This document shows, one piece after another, positions 8,594 to 17,827 of a stretch of 64,000 nucleotides of DNA. The DNA lies in NCBI GenBank assembly GCA_913009825.1, contig CAJVYQ010000006.1, positions 1-64,000 on the forward strand. The letters are read 5' to 3'. The notes below the pieces were generated by a model. That model was not told the DNA's origin, searched no databases, and saw only the letters and a list, made by a program, of their open reading frames with translations. The translations under genes and the position numbers were made by a program. The stretch comes from an uncultured Deferribacteres bacterium (GTDB taxonomy: Bacteria > Zhuqueibacterota > JdFR-76 > DREG01). Position 1 is the stretch's first letter, and each line of letters begins with the position of its first letter.

Positions 8594-11500
8594 ATGTTGC
8601 TGAGGATGTTGTCGATCACACTTGCGCTAATTTTTTACACAGCCGCTTCGGCGCAGGAAAAATATATTCACCATCGAATAACGGCTGCTGTTGAGCCGGA
8701 GAAGCATTTTATCGAAGCTGTCGATAACATCACGATTCCGCCGGATCAGATGAAAACGGAATTGCATTTTCTGCTGGTCAGCGATTTGACGGTGGCTTCG
8801 GAAACACCGGGCGTTACCATCCGAAAGGATGAAAGCAAAATAAAAGCCAAAGATTTTGGCATGGATCAGGAAGATTTTGAAGTATCTTCCAGCATCACGC
8901 AAAATAAATATTCCATCGTTTTTGCAAAAGGGATCACTGCGTTTGCTTTAAAACTTAGCGGCAAAATTCATTACACCATCAAACAAATGGGCGCGGAATA
9001 TGCCCGCAGTTTCAGTCAGTCGCCCGGCATCATCGACGAAAAGGGCGTATTTTTAGGCGGTTCAACCTATTGGGTGCCCTGGTTCAACGATCGATTGATC
9101 ACCTTCGAATTAACTACATCGCTGCCGGAAACATGGGACGCGGTTAGTCAGGGCAAAAGGACGCGCCATGAAGTGAAAAACGGGAGGCGCATGACGCGCT
9201 GGGATTCTCCGGAGCCAATGGAAGAAATTTTCCTCATCGCCGCTAAATTTTCGGAATACAGTACCAGCGCCGGCGCGGTGAATGTGATGGCGTTTTTGCG
9301 CACACCCGCTGAAAATCTGGCCAATAAATATCTGGAAACCACCGCCCAATATCTGGAGATGTACCGCAAGCTGGTTGGTCCCTATCCGTTTTCCAAATTT
9401 GCACTGGTTGAAAATTTTTGGGAAACCGGCTACGGTATGCCGTCCTTCACCCTGTTGGGCCAACAGATCATCCGTTTTCCTTTCATTTTGCACTCTTCCT
9501 ATCCCCATGAACTGCTGCACAACTGGTGGGGAAACAGCGCTTATGTGGATTTTAAAACCGGCAACTGGTGCGAAGGGATCACCGTTTACATGGCGGATTA
9601 CCTGATAAAGGAACAGCGGGGGCAGGGGATGGAATACCGCCGCTCCACCTTGCAAAAATACACCGATTACGTGAATCCGGCCAACGATTTTCCATTGAAT
9701 AAATTCCTTTCCCGTCACAACGCATCTTCCGAGGCCATCGGTTACGGTAAATGTATGATGATGTGGAACATGCTGCGGGAAGATGTGGGGGATCAACTTT
9801 TTGTCAAGGGATTTCAAACGTTTTACCGGAATAACAAATTTAAAGCGGCTTCCTTTGCCGATATCAGAAAGGCCTTCGAATCGGTAACCAACCGGGATCT
9901 GGCGGCGTTTTTTCACCAATGGGTAGATCGAACCGGAGCGCCGGAATTGGCGCTTTCCGGAGTATCTGCGAAAAAAACCGGGGATGGATACCGTTTGCAA
10001 TTTACCGTCGGACAAATACAGGAGGGAGACGTTTTTGTTTTAAATATTCCGGTTGCCATCTCTTTGAAGAAAAAGGCTGAGATTAAAAAAGTGAAAATGG
10101 CCCAAAAACAGCAGTCATTTTCATTCGATTTACCGGCTGAACCGTTGTCTGTCCGGGTTGATCCTCAATTCGATCTTTTTCGCAAACTGAATTACAACGA
10201 AATTTCACCTTCGTTGTCCAAAATTTTTGGCGCCGAAGATATTTTAATCCTGTTGCCGTCCCGGGCTGATAAAAGTCAATTTAAGATTTATGAAAATCTG
10301 GCAAATATCTGGGCCAAAGACAAGAGTAAAAAAATCCGGATTATACCGGACAGCCGGGTTTCCGAACTCCCGGCCGATAAACCGGTTTGGCTGTTCGGCT
10401 GGCAAAATTTATACCGGTACCTGATCGAACAAGGATTGCAGGATTATAATGCGGAAATTCAGGGAAACTCGGTGCGCTTGGGCAAATCCACTTTTTCCGG
10501 GAACAGCAACAGCTACATTGTTTCCGTTCGTCATCCCCGGAATCACGGTTCGGTCATCGTCTGGCTGGCGGCGGAGCGGGAGAAAGCAATTGACGGTCTG
10601 GCACGCAAACTGCCCCACTACGGCAAATACAGCTATCTTGTGTTCGAGGGAGACGAACCGGCCAACATTGCCAAAGGGCAGTGGCCGGCGGTAAATTCTC
10701 CTTTGCATATAAAACTTACGGACAAGCAGCCGGACAATATCAGTCTGCCGAAACGTCCGGCGCTGGTGAAACCGGCGCCCCTTTTTTCCGCCAAAAGAAT
10801 GCTCGCCACTGTGAAATATCTGGCCGGCGACGAACTGGAAGGAAGAGGACTCGGTTCGGCCGGTATCGAAAAAGCGGCACAGTACATCGTGGAGCAATTC
10901 AAAAAGGCCGGATTGAAACCTGCCGGAGAAAACGGCACTTATTTTCAAACGTGGCAGGAAACGGTCGACAATAAGGGCAATAAGGCGCCGGTGAAAAATA
11001 TTATCGGTTTCATACCGGGCGAAAAAAAGGAGTTTGCCGGCGAATCTGTTGTTGTGAGCGCTCATTACGATCATCTGGGCTACGGTTGGCCCGATATGCG
11101 GAAAGGCAACGAAGGAAGAATCCACCACGGTGCAGATGATAACGCCAGCGGTATTGCGGTCATGCTGGAACTGGCCAGACTGCTGGGCAAAAATTTTCAG
11201 CCGGATCGAACCGTTATTTTTGCCGCGTTCACGGCGGAAGAGAGCGGTCTGTTAGGTTCGCAACATTATGTGAAAACCATGCAGCAATTTCCCGTTAAAA
11301 AAGTGATTGCCGATTTAAATCTGGACACGGTCGGCCGTTTGGGCGAAAATAAGCTGCTGGTGCTCAACAGCTCCAGCGCCAAAGAATGGAAGTTCATTTT
11401 TATGGGCACCGGCTATGTAACCGGTGTCGATGCCGACATGGTTACACAGGAACTCGACGCCAGCGATCAGATGAGTTTTATCAAAGCCGGTGTGCCTGCC

Positions 11501-11959
11501 GTTCAGTTTTTTTCCGGACCGAACCTTGATTACCATCGCCCCAGCGACACGGCGGATAAAATTGATGCAGCCGGAATGGTAAAAATTGCCGCATTTGTCC
11601 GGGAAGCGCTGGTTTATCTTTCGGAACGGGAGAAGTCGCTAACTTTTACCGGCGGCGGGATGAAAAAAGCCCCGCAAAAAGTTGCCCGGACCGGTCGCCG
11701 GGCTGCCACCGGAACTATGCCGGATTTTGCCTTTTCCGGCAAAGGCGTGAAAATAGGCGGCGTAGCGCCGGATTCTCCCGCCGTAAAAGCCGGATTGCAG
11801 AAAGGAGATGTGATTATCAGACTGGGGGGGAAAAATATCCTCGACCTTCGTGACTATTCCAATGCTTTGAAAACATACAGCCCGGGAGATGAAGCGATGC
11901 TTGTTTATATCCGCAACGGGAAAAAAACAGCCGTGAAAATTAAATTCGGTGAGAGGTGA
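8594..11959 (+). CDS. Secreted M1 aminopeptidase - M28 peptidase - PDZ fusion
   Basis: 1121 residues. GAAGGAG precedes the ATG by 9 bases; residues 1-21 form a signal peptide ending SAQ. The first half is an M1-type (gluzincin) peptidase: HELLH at 305-309 and the third zinc ligand in WCEGIT near 327. A middle region of about 250 residues (~560-740) has no motif I recognise. From about 760 an M28 zinc aminopeptidase domain follows, with ligands or catalytic residues in HYDHLG (~824), GADDNASG (~849), EES (~883), NLDTVGR (~910) and DYHRPSDT (~980). A PDZ domain closes the protein (~1050-1121, VAPDSPAVKAGLQKGDVI). Both peptidase centres look intact, so the protein may trim peptides in the periplasm or at the surface using two metal sites. 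The three-part fusion is unusual. Confidence 0.88.
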   Translation: MLLRMLSITLALIFYTAASAQEKYIHHRITAAVEPEKHFIEAVDNITIPPDQMKTELHFLLVSDLTVASETPGVTIRKDESKIKAKDFGMDQEDFEVSSSITQNKYSIVFAKGITAFALKLSGKIHYTIKQMGAEYARSFSQSPGIIDEKGVFLGGSTYWVPWFNDRLITFELTTSLPETWDAVSQGKRTRHEVKNGRRMTRWDSPEPMEEIFLIAAKFSEYSTSAGAVNVMAFLRTPAENLANKYLETTAQYLEMYRKLVGPYPFSKFALVENFWETGYGMPSFTLLGQQIIRFPFILHSSYPHELLHNWWGNSAYVDFKTGNWCEGITVYMADYLIKEQRGQGMEYRRSTLQKYTDYVNPANDFPLNKFLSRHNASSEAIGYGKCMMMWNMLREDVGDQLFVKGFQTFYRNNKFKAASFADIRKAFESVTNRDLAAFFHQWVDRTGAPELALSGVSAKKTGDGYRLQFTVGQIQEGDVFVLNIPVAISLKKKAEIKKVKMAQKQQSFSFDLPAEPLSVRVDPQFDLFRKLNYNEISPSLSKIFGAEDILILLPSRADKSQFKIYENLANIWAKDKSKKIRIIPDSRVSELPADKPVWLFGWQNLYRYLIEQGLQDYNAEIQGNSVRLGKSTFSGNSNSYIVSVRHPRNHGSVIVWLAAEREKAIDGLARKLPHYGKYSYLVFEGDEPANIAKGQWPAVNSPLHIKLTDKQPDNISLPKRPALVKPAPLFSAKRMLATVKYLAGDELEGRGLGSAGIEKAAQYIVEQFKKAGLKPAGENGTYFQTWQETVDNKGNKAPVKNIIGFIPGEKKEFAGESVVVSAHYDHLGYGWPDMRKGNEGRIHHGADDNASGIAVMLELARLLGKNFQPDRTVIFAAFTAEESGLLGSQHYVKTMQQFPVKKVIADLNLDTVGRLGENKLLVLNSSSAKEWKFIFMGTGYVTGVDADMVTQELDASDQMSFIKAGVPAVQFFSGPNLDYHRPSDTADKIDAAGMVKIAAFVREALVYLSEREKSLTFTGGGMKKAPQKVARTGRRAATGTMPDFAFSGKGVKIGGVAPDSPAVKAGLQKGDVIIRLGGKNILDLRDYSNALKTYSPGDEAMLVYIRNGKKTAVKIKFGER

Positions 11960-12031
11960 GAATTTTACGTATCCAAAGCTAAGTGGATAAAATGAGTTAA
12001 AACGGAAAGGAAAGTAACATTTTATTTCCTT

Positions 12032-12070
12032 CCTGAATTGAGCGATTGCAGGGCGATCCGCTGAATTAAC
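12032..12070. mobile_element. MITE-like element B, partial copy
   Basis: cctgaattgagcgattgcag followed by ggcgatccgctgaatt matches one end and the core of element B; the remainder is absent. A fragment left by deletion. It lies in the 524-bp gap after the peptidase fusion. Confidence 0.6.
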
Positions 12071-12091
12071 AATCTGATTTCATTTGATTTA

Positions 12092-12463
12092 TGCAAAAAA
12101 TTAAATAAGGGCGAATCATGTCCCCAAAAATACCGGCATGCCGGGAAAAAGTGTTTTGGCGGTAAAGAGTTTTATGATGTTAAAATCACTAACCGGCTTA
12201 AGGTTGCCTTAGATGAAGATAAATGGCAAACTTTTCAGGATGATTTGCAGGATTTTGAGAACCGGCTTCAATCGGTAAAAGGGAGATCGTTGCCGGTTTG
12301 GGGTGAAATCGATGCCGTCAAACCCAATCTGCTGCAATCTTTTCCCACTCCGAACCGGTTAATCCTGAGGGATTTATCCTCATATTTAAAGAGTGTTATT
12401 CCGGCTCCGGAAAAAATCGAAAATGATGAATGCTCGAACGAACCGGTTTTACACGAGTTATAA
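12092..12463 (+). pseudogene. Unrecognised open frame lacking a normal start
   Basis: A frame stays open through 12463 and reads like real protein (KYRHAGKKCFGGKEFYDVKI; then VALDEDKWQTF, LPVWGEIDAVKPNLL, LILRDLSSYLKSV), but has no ATG or GTG with a ribosome-binding site. The only near-cognate start is a TTG at 12245. Upstream it runs into the element B fragment. It could be the 3' part of a gene beheaded by the repeat, or a small gene with an unusual start. I do not recognise the family. It ends 20 bases before the symporter gene. Confidence 0.3.
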
Positions 12464-12483
12464 TTGGAAAATGGAGGTAATGA

Positions 12484-13836
12484 ATGAATCAGCAGGGTTT
12501 GTTGAATTTATTGACCCAAATCAGCGATTTTATCTGGGGTTTGCCACTGACCATCTTACTGGTCGGAACCGGTATATTTTTAACCATTTTGCTGCGCGGC
12601 GTGCAGTTTCGCAAGTTGGGATATTCGTTATACCTGGCGCTGATCAAGCGAAAGGAGGACAGCGATCAACCGGGTGACATTACACACTTTCAGGCGTTGA
12701 TGACCGCTCTGGCTGCTACAGTCGGTACCGGCAACATTGCCGGTGTTGCCACGGCTATCGCTGCCGGCGGTCCCGGCGCGCTCTTTTGGATGTGGATTAC
12801 CGGATTGTTCGGTATGGCGACAAAATATTCGGAAGCCGTACTGGCGGTAAAATTTCGTGAAAGTGATAAGCTGGGCACCATGAGCGGCGGCCCCATGTAT
12901 TACATTGAGAAAGGTTTGGGATGGAAATGGCTGGGAATCCTTTTTGCCGTCTTTGCCTCTGTTGCCGCGTTCGGAATCGGAAATATGGTTCAGTCAAATT
13001 CTGTTGCCGATGCCATGGAGAGCACCTTTAATGTGCCATTCTGGGCAACCGGTCTCATTTTGGCTGCGGCAACGGCACTGGTAATTTTAGGCGGAATTAA
13101 GAGTATCGGTAAGGTAACCGGATATCTGGTGCCGGTCATGGTGGTGTTTTACATCGCCAGCAGTCTGGTGATTATTGTGATCTATTTTGCCAAGATTCCG
13201 GAAGTATTCATGCTGGTTTTTCACTCCGCATTTACGCCTACCGCCGCTTCCGGCGGTTTTCTGGGCGCTACCGTCATGTACACGGTGCGCATGGGCGTTG
13301 CCCGCGGCGTCTTCTCCAACGAATCCGGATTGGGCAGCGCGCCTATCGCCGCGGCTGCAGCGCAAACCAAACATCCGGTCACCCAGGCACTGGTTTCCAT
13401 GACGCAGACTTTCATCGATACTATTGTGATCTGTTCCATGACCGGTTTTGTCATCATTGCCACCGGCTTGTGGGACAGCGGCCAGACCGGCGCTCAACTA
13501 ACTTCAGTCGCTTTTGAAACCGGATTCGGTCATTCATTCGGCAGCATGATTGTGAGCATCAGCCTGATTCTTTTTGCTTACTCAACAATTCTGGGATGGA
13601 GTTATTACGGCGAAAAATCCATCGAATATCTTACCGGTGAAAAATGGGTGCTGCCTTACCGGATTGTTTTTACCCTGTTTGTTTTTGTTGGCGCTGTGGC
13701 GCAGTTGGATCTGGTCTGGAAATTTTCCGATGTGATGAACGGCCTGATGGCTGTGCCCAACCTGATCGGTCTGATCGGCTTATCCGGAATTATTGCCGCG
13801 GAAACAAAAAACTATTTCGACAATCATTTAAAATGA
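12484..13836 (+). CDS. AGCS family sodium:alanine/glycine symporter
   Basis: 450 residues; GGAGG precedes the ATG by about 7 bases. Multiple hydrophobic helices and family motifs are clear: [20 protein letters not shown] (~80-99), [37 protein letters not shown] and [17 protein letters not shown] carriers import alanine or glycine with Na+ across the inner membrane. Length is normal. It is followed by repeat DNA rather than a partner gene, so it is probably transcribed alone. Substrate choice between alanine, glycine and related amino acids cannot be decided here. Confidence 0.92.
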   Translation: MNQQGLLNLLTQISDFIWGLPLTILLVGTGIFLTILLRGVQFRKLGYSLYLALIKRKEDSDQPGDITHFQALMTALAATVGTGNIAGVATAIAAGGPGALFWMWITGLFGMATKYSEAVLAVKFRESDKLGTMSGGPMYYIEKGLGWKWLGILFAVFASVAAFGIGNMVQSNSVADAMESTFNVPFWATGLILAAATALVILGGIKSIGKVTGYLVPVMVVFYIASSLVIIVIYFAKIPEVFMLVFHSAFTPTAASGGFLGATVMYTVRMGVARGVFSNESGLGSAPIAAAAAQTKHPVTQALVSMTQTFIDTIVICSMTGFVIIATGLWDSGQTGAQLTSVAFETGFGHSFGSMIVSISLILFAYSTILGWSYYGEKSIEYLTGEKWVLPYRIVFTLFVFVGAVAQLDLVWKFSDVMNGLMAVPNLIGLIGLSGIIAAETKNYFDNHLK

Positions 13837-13895
13837 AATTTGTTGTTTTGAAAAACGGGAAAGTAGAAATTAGGTTCATCATGCCATCTGTTAAA

Positions 13896-14019
13896 AATGT
13901 CATTTCGAACGGAGTGAGAAATCTCCAACTGATGGAGCCCAATTATGAAAAAATAACTCAGCAGAAAACGGCATTCTTCGGCAGGAGATTCCTCGTCACT
14001 TCTCTCCCCGGGATAACAA
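13896..14019. repeat. Imperfect inverted repeat (tgtcatttcgaac type)
   Basis: Left arm tgtcatttcgaacggagtga with gaaatctcc, right arm ggagattcctcgtcacttctc. Similar arms occur inside the repeat at 48315-48474. It fills most of the gap between the symporter and rnhB. No coding potential is seen in this gap. Confidence 0.55.
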
Positions 14020-14161
14020 AATGCCGTTATAGTATTAATTTAAAAAGAAATGAAATGCTGCGATCGAAAAATTTCCAATTTCTAATTTCAATTTGACAAT
14101 TTTTTTACAAAATATGCACAAAAGCACCTTTACTGTTTCAATGGCTGAAGAGTTCAAAACT

Positions 14162-14761
14162 ATGTTGAGTTATGACCGGCTACTTTACGAGCAAAAATAC
14201 TGGCAGGACGGTTTCCGGAACATCGCCGGCGTGGATGAAGCCGGCAGAGGACCCCTGGCCGGCCCGGTTGTCTCCGCTGCTGTCATTCTTTCGCCAACAA
14301 ACTTGCTGTTGGGAATCAACGATTCCAAAGTTCTTTCCGATAAAAAACGGCGAAAATTTTATGAATGGCTGCTGGAAAACGCCCTTGCGTTCGGTATCGG
14401 TGTGGTCTGGCAGAGGGAAATCGATCTAATCAATATTTTTAATGCTGCAATGAAATCTATGGCGCTTGCTGTTGCACAACTTAAAATTAAGCCCGATTTT
14501 GTTTTGGTGGATGGCAACAGGGCGCCCCGGTTGCAAGCGCCGTCGCGCGCAATTGTAAAGGGAGACGCCAAATCTCTCAGTATCGCTGCCGCTTCCATTA
14601 TTGCCAAAGTTACCCGGGATGATGTCATGATCGAGTTAGATGAGAAATTTCCGGTTTATGGGTTCAAAAAAAATAAAGGCTATCCTACCCGGGAACACCG
14701 CGAGGCAATTCGCCGGTATGGCTCTTCGCCGCTGCACCGTCAATCTTTTCGTTTGGTCTGA
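14162..14761 (+). CDS. rnhB: Ribonuclease HII
   Basis: Endonuclease that nicks RNA-DNA hybrids and misincorporated ribonucleotides during replication. The four acidic active-site regions are present: [14 protein letters not shown] near the N-terminus, [18 protein letters not shown], and the C-terminal VTRDD, with the usual [12 protein letters not shown] tail. I place the start at ATG 14162 (GAAGAG about 9 bases upstream, ~22 residues before GVDEAGRG, normal length of 200). Upstream in-frame ATGs at 14141 and 14114 lack good ribosome-binding sites but cannot be excluded. Followed after 3 bases by yraN, a common pairing. Confidence 0.92.
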   Translation: MLSYDRLLYEQKYWQDGFRNIAGVDEAGRGPLAGPVVSAAVILSPTNLLLGINDSKVLSDKKRRKFYEWLLENALAFGIGVVWQREIDLINIFNAAMKSMALAVAQLKIKPDFVLVDGNRAPRLQAPSRAIVKGDAKSLSIAAASIIAKVTRDDVMIELDEKFPVYGFKKNKGYPTREHREAIRRYGSSPLHRQSFRLV

Positions 14762-14764
14762 ACC

Positions 14765-15139
14765 ATGGACAATTACCGGCAAAAATTAGGAAAAATCGGC
14801 GAGGATCTGGCAACGAAACATCTGCAGCAAAAGGGGTATGAAATTTTAGTACGGAATTACCGCCGTTACCGCGGAGAAATTGATATTATCGCCCGCGATG
14901 GAAATTGTCTGGTTTTTGTTGAAGTAAAAACAGCCAGGAGCCGGCGGTTCGGCCCCCCTGTTCTACGCGTGGATCAGCGAAAGAAAAAACAGCTTGGCAA
15001 AATTGCCATGGCATACTACCAGGAATGCGACCTGTATGATCAGGACAGCCGTTTTGACATTGTTACCGTCACCTTTCAGAATGGAGTCGCTAAAATTGAA
15101 CAGATCGAAAATGCATTCTGGCTGGAACCACCGGAATAG
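14765..15139 (+). CDS. yraN: YraN/UPF0102 family endonuclease-like protein
   Basis: 124 residues, matching the family's usual size. It shows the restriction-endonuclease-like core GEIDIIARD...CLVFVEVKTA (about residues 38-60), with the acidic and lysine residues in place, and the N-terminal GEDLATKHLQQKGYEIL helix typical of the family. A DNA-processing role is suspected but the biochemical function is not settled. Directly follows rnhB, with which it is often linked, so the two are likely co-transcribed. Confidence 0.9.
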   Translation: MDNYRQKLGKIGEDLATKHLQQKGYEILVRNYRRYRGEIDIIARDGNCLVFVEVKTARSRRFGPPVLRVDQRKKKQLGKIAMAYYQECDLYDQDSRFDIVTVTFQNGVAKIEQIENAFWLEPPE

Positions 15140-15264
15140 CGTGATTCAGGTAACTGGAAAAATGAGAAAGGAAATTAATCTGAACAGATGATTCTGTTGA
15201 CTAATGCCGGGGAACCCTCCTGCAGGTTAATAACAATCGAATAATCTGAATCCGGATATTCTAA

Positions 15265-15381
15265 CCTGAATTGAGCGATTCTTTTGTTTTTAAGTTTGTT
15301 ACTGTTATCAAACGGGTTTATGGTTTTAGTGTAAATTCTGTTGGCGATTCAGCGAATCGCCCTACAATCGCTCAATTAAGG
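15265..15381. mobile_element. MITE-like element B, copy 2 (117 bp, with 5-bp TSD)
   Basis: Ends CCTGAATTGAGCGATT (left) and aatcgctcaattaagg (right) are inverted repeats. The core ggcgattcagcgaatcgcc is itself palindromic. The flanking pentamers are identical: tctaa at 15260-15264 and 15382-15386. It is the same length as copies at 44945 and 61647, in opposite orientation. Non-coding. Confidence 0.85.
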
Positions 15382-15390
15382 TCTAATTTA

Positions 15391-16017
15391 ACTCTAGTTT
15401 CGCATTTATAATTGTAACTTGTCGGGAGCCGAAAAATACAGTTGTCCGGAATATCTTTTGTTCCATTCTTCGATGTTAATCATCCTGTGCATAAAACAAG
15501 TATCCGTATTTTTCCGGGACAATCCCTGTTCATTGATTCATATACTGCGAGCCCTGAAAGGGCGGAATATACCAGCCCGGGGCAACGTCCCCGGGGGAAG
15601 AAAACAACGGAGTCAAGCCCTGAAGGGGCGAAATACAAAATTCAAATGAACAGACCGTACCGGCACAGGCAAATATCCCGCCCTTTCAGGGCTTGTTATT
15701 CTTTTTCCTCTTTCCCCCCCGGGGCGTTGCCCCGGGCTATTGTATTTCACCCCGTTGGGGCGGCTGAAAATGTATTTTAAATGCTATGAATGTCTCACTG
15801 CTGATATCTAAAAGAGTATCACCGGCTTTTTCAGGTTGGGTAAAAAATCCTTTCAATTTGTACAATTTTGTAATACCTTCAATATACAGCATATAACCTC
15901 TGTTTTGGAATTATGTATTAACATATTATAATTTATTAAGTTGTGAGTTTGTATGCTGCTTTTTTTATGCTGGTTTACCTTATTTTTATACCGGTTAACT
16001 AACTGCGAAACTTGAGT
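15391..16017. mobile_element. MITE-like element A, copy 3 (627 bp, complete)
   Basis: Terminal repeats actctagtttcgca (one mismatch to the family) at 15391-15404 and tgcgaaacttgagt at 16004-16017. Exact 6-bp target duplication aattta at 15385-15390 and 16018-16023. The interior matches copy 1 closely, including GC-rich inverted segments and the AT-rich right third. It abuts element B copy 2, whose target duplication it overlaps by two bases. It encodes no protein I can support. Confidence 0.85.
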
Positions 16018-16086
16018 AATTTAATATCAAAAAAACCTGCTGGAGGGTTTTCAAATAAATCATGATTACAAAAAAGGGAGGTTGTC

Positions 16087-16380
16087 ATTAAACTCGAGGT
16101 AGAAGTCATTGAAATTAACGGCACCTGTGCCGTTTATGAAGCCGGTGATAAATTTGAACTGATCGATGGCTATAAGTTGCAGCATTCTGAAGGAAAACTT
16201 ATCTGTATGCATGCGCTTGCTTCTTTGATGCCGTTTTACAATGCCATGGCGAAAGGTGTCAAACCGGAAAAAATGGGTCTGGCCGGAAAAAAAGAGGGAC
16301 AACTCTATTTTCAATGCATGGATCCGGAGCGGATCACCGGAGGCGGTACAGCGGTGTTCAAAGTGAAAAAAGTTCTTTAA
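16087..16380 (+). CDS. TIGR04076 family protein with an apparent ATT start
   Basis: About 98 residues. The sequence follows the TIGR04076 pattern: INGTCAVYEAGDKFEL near the N-terminus, then ICMHALASLMPF, YFQCMDPERITGGGTAVF and a basic C-terminus. Function is unknown; conserved cysteines (Cys in GTC, ICMH and FQC) could bind metal. The frame is open from 16066 but contains no ATG, GTG or TTG before residue ~31. A strong Shine-Dalgarno (GGGAGG, 16075-16080) lies 6 bases before ATT 16087, which would give a full-length family member. Starting at TTG 16177 would delete a third of the domain. Alternatively a 1-base indel has shifted ATG 16062 out of frame. Confidence 0.7.
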   Translation: MKLEVEVIEINGTCAVYEAGDKFELIDGYKLQHSEGKLICMHALASLMPFYNAMAKGVKPEKMGLAGKKEGQLYFQCMDPERITGGGTAVFKVKKVL

Positions 16381-16518
16381 CCTGAAAAATTCATTTGCCG
16401 CAAAGGTACAAAGACTCAAATGTTACAAGAATTCGCAAAATATACCGGGCTTAAATTATTAAGCTGTCTTACTGTTAATATTCTTAGTGACTTTGTGTTT
16501 TACTGTCAGGAGTTTATA
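16381..16518. other. Short gap with degenerate repeat
   Basis: Contains gccgcaaaggtacaaagac near 16397, a sequence resembling the gccgcaaagacacgaag at 44911, then AT-rich DNA up to element B copy 3. No gene or promoter can be supported. Confidence 0.4.
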
Positions 16519-16523
16519 AATAA

Positions 16524-16677
16524 CCTAAATTGAGCGATTCTTAGTTTGAAACAACCACCCAAAGAGTTTTATCATTCTGCCTGCCCGACGAACCGCAGGC
16601 GGGAAAGAATCTTGTTAGTTCTGTGCACTAAACCAACAAGATTCCTACGGAATGACATGAGAATCGCTCAATTCAGG
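16524..16677. mobile_element. MITE-like element B, copy 3 (154-bp variant, with TSD)
   Basis: Ends cctaaattgagcgattct and agaatcgctcaattcagg are family B ends, but the interior is different and longer and carries its own hairpin (gcctgcccgacgaaccgcaggc). Flanking pentamers are identical: aataa at 16519-16523 and 16678-16682. It shows that only the ends are needed for whatever mobilises the family. Confidence 0.8.
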
Positions 16678-16746
16678 AATAATATAGGTTAACGGGTTGG
16701 AAAATCCGGTTAATCAGGCAGAAAAAGGTTAATCAGGCAGGAAAAA

Positions 16747-17763
16747 ATGAAACCAAAATCGTTCTACCCACCGGGCAAACTACCCCTGGAAAAATTAGAA
16801 ACCCTGCTCAAACAGAATAAGGCTTTTGCGCCGGAAATTGTGGTTGGTCCGGGGATTGGCCGGGACGCGGCAGTCATCGATTTCGGAGAAAAATATCTGG
16901 TAGCCAAAACGGATCCCATCACCTTTGTAACTGATGAGATCGGCTACTATGCGGTGAACATCAACGCCAACGATATCGCCTGCACCGGTGCCCGGCCCGG
17001 CTGGTTTCTGGTAACCGTTTTACTGCCGGAGGGCAAAACGGACGAAGCGCTGGTCGATTCCATTTTCCAACAAATTTCCGCTGCCTGCCGGGATTTGGGC
17101 ATCGGTCTGGCAGGCGGCCATACGGAAATCACCGCCGGAATCGACCGCCCGTTGATTGTAGGGCAGATGCTGGGCGAAGTAGAAAAAGACCGGTTGGTGA
17201 AACCGGAACGCATCGAAATCGGGGACCTGGTGATTCTCAGCAAAGGGATTGCCATCGAAGCAGTTAGTATTTTGGCGCGGGAAAAAGAGGAAGAACTGGC
17301 GAAAAAATTTGGCTCTCTGTTTGTGGAAAAAAGCAGAAACTTTCTTTTTGAGCCGGGGATCTCCGTGCTTGAAGATGCGATGATCGCCGCAGAAACGGTT
17401 CCCGTGCATGCGTTTCATGATCCCACGGAAGGCGGCCTCTCCGGTGGACTGTATGAACTGGCGCGGGCAGGACTGGTTGGTTTGGCTATCGACAAAAACA
17501 GAATTCCAATTTTCCCGGCAACGGAAAAATTTTGTGACTATTTTCATATCGATCCGTTCGGCGTCATCGCTTCCGGCGCTTTGCTGATAGTTACCACTGC
17601 CGTCGATGCCGATTCGGTTGCCGGTGCCCTGCAGAAAAATAAGATTTCTGCCGAAATCATCGGCGAGGTGATTTCGCCGGAGAACGGCGTGCTGCTGCTG
17701 AATGGCAATCAATCGGCACCGTTCCCCAAATTTGACCGGGATGAGATTACGAAAATTCTGTAA
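16747..17763 (+). CDS. AIR synthase-family (PurM/HypE-like) protein
   Basis: 338 residues, AGGAAAA before the ATG. It has the two-domain PurM-like ATP-grasp-free fold signature: GPGIGRDAAVIDFG (~37-50), VNINANDIACTGARPGWFL (~75-93), GGHTEIT (~130), and the C-terminal DPTEGGLSGGLYELA segment (~225-239). HypE proteins end in an invariant cysteine for nickel-hydrogenase cyanide synthesis; this one ends in ...ITKIL and no hyp genes are nearby, so it is not HypE. PurM, PurL and ThiL are also poor matches. It belongs to the uncharacterised AIR-synthase-like group, presumably an ATP-dependent enzyme making a phosphorylated intermediate. Confidence 0.8.
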   Translation: MKPKSFYPPGKLPLEKLETLLKQNKAFAPEIVVGPGIGRDAAVIDFGEKYLVAKTDPITFVTDEIGYYAVNINANDIACTGARPGWFLVTVLLPEGKTDEALVDSIFQQISAACRDLGIGLAGGHTEITAGIDRPLIVGQMLGEVEKDRLVKPERIEIGDLVILSKGIAIEAVSILAREKEEELAKKFGSLFVEKSRNFLFEPGISVLEDAMIAAETVPVHAFHDPTEGGLSGGLYELARAGLVGLAIDKNRIPIFPATEKFCDYFHIDPFGVIASGALLIVTTAVDADSVAGALQKNKISAEIIGEVISPENGVLLLNGNQSAPFPKFDRDEITKIL

Positions 17764-17827
17764 AGTTGCGATTCGGGATGGCTGGTTGAAATGCCTGTAA
17801 AGCACTGGTAGGAACCAATTCATTTTG

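Noticed and set aside
12393-12677. 94-residue frame overlapping the AGCS start
   Set aside because: It runs out of frame through the first 65 codons of the well-supported symporter gene and has no ribosome-binding site.
16747-17763. Hydrogenase maturation protein HypE
   Set aside because: It lacks the invariant C-terminal cysteine of HypE and there are no hyp or hydrogenase genes nearby; assigned only to the wider AIR-synthase-like family.
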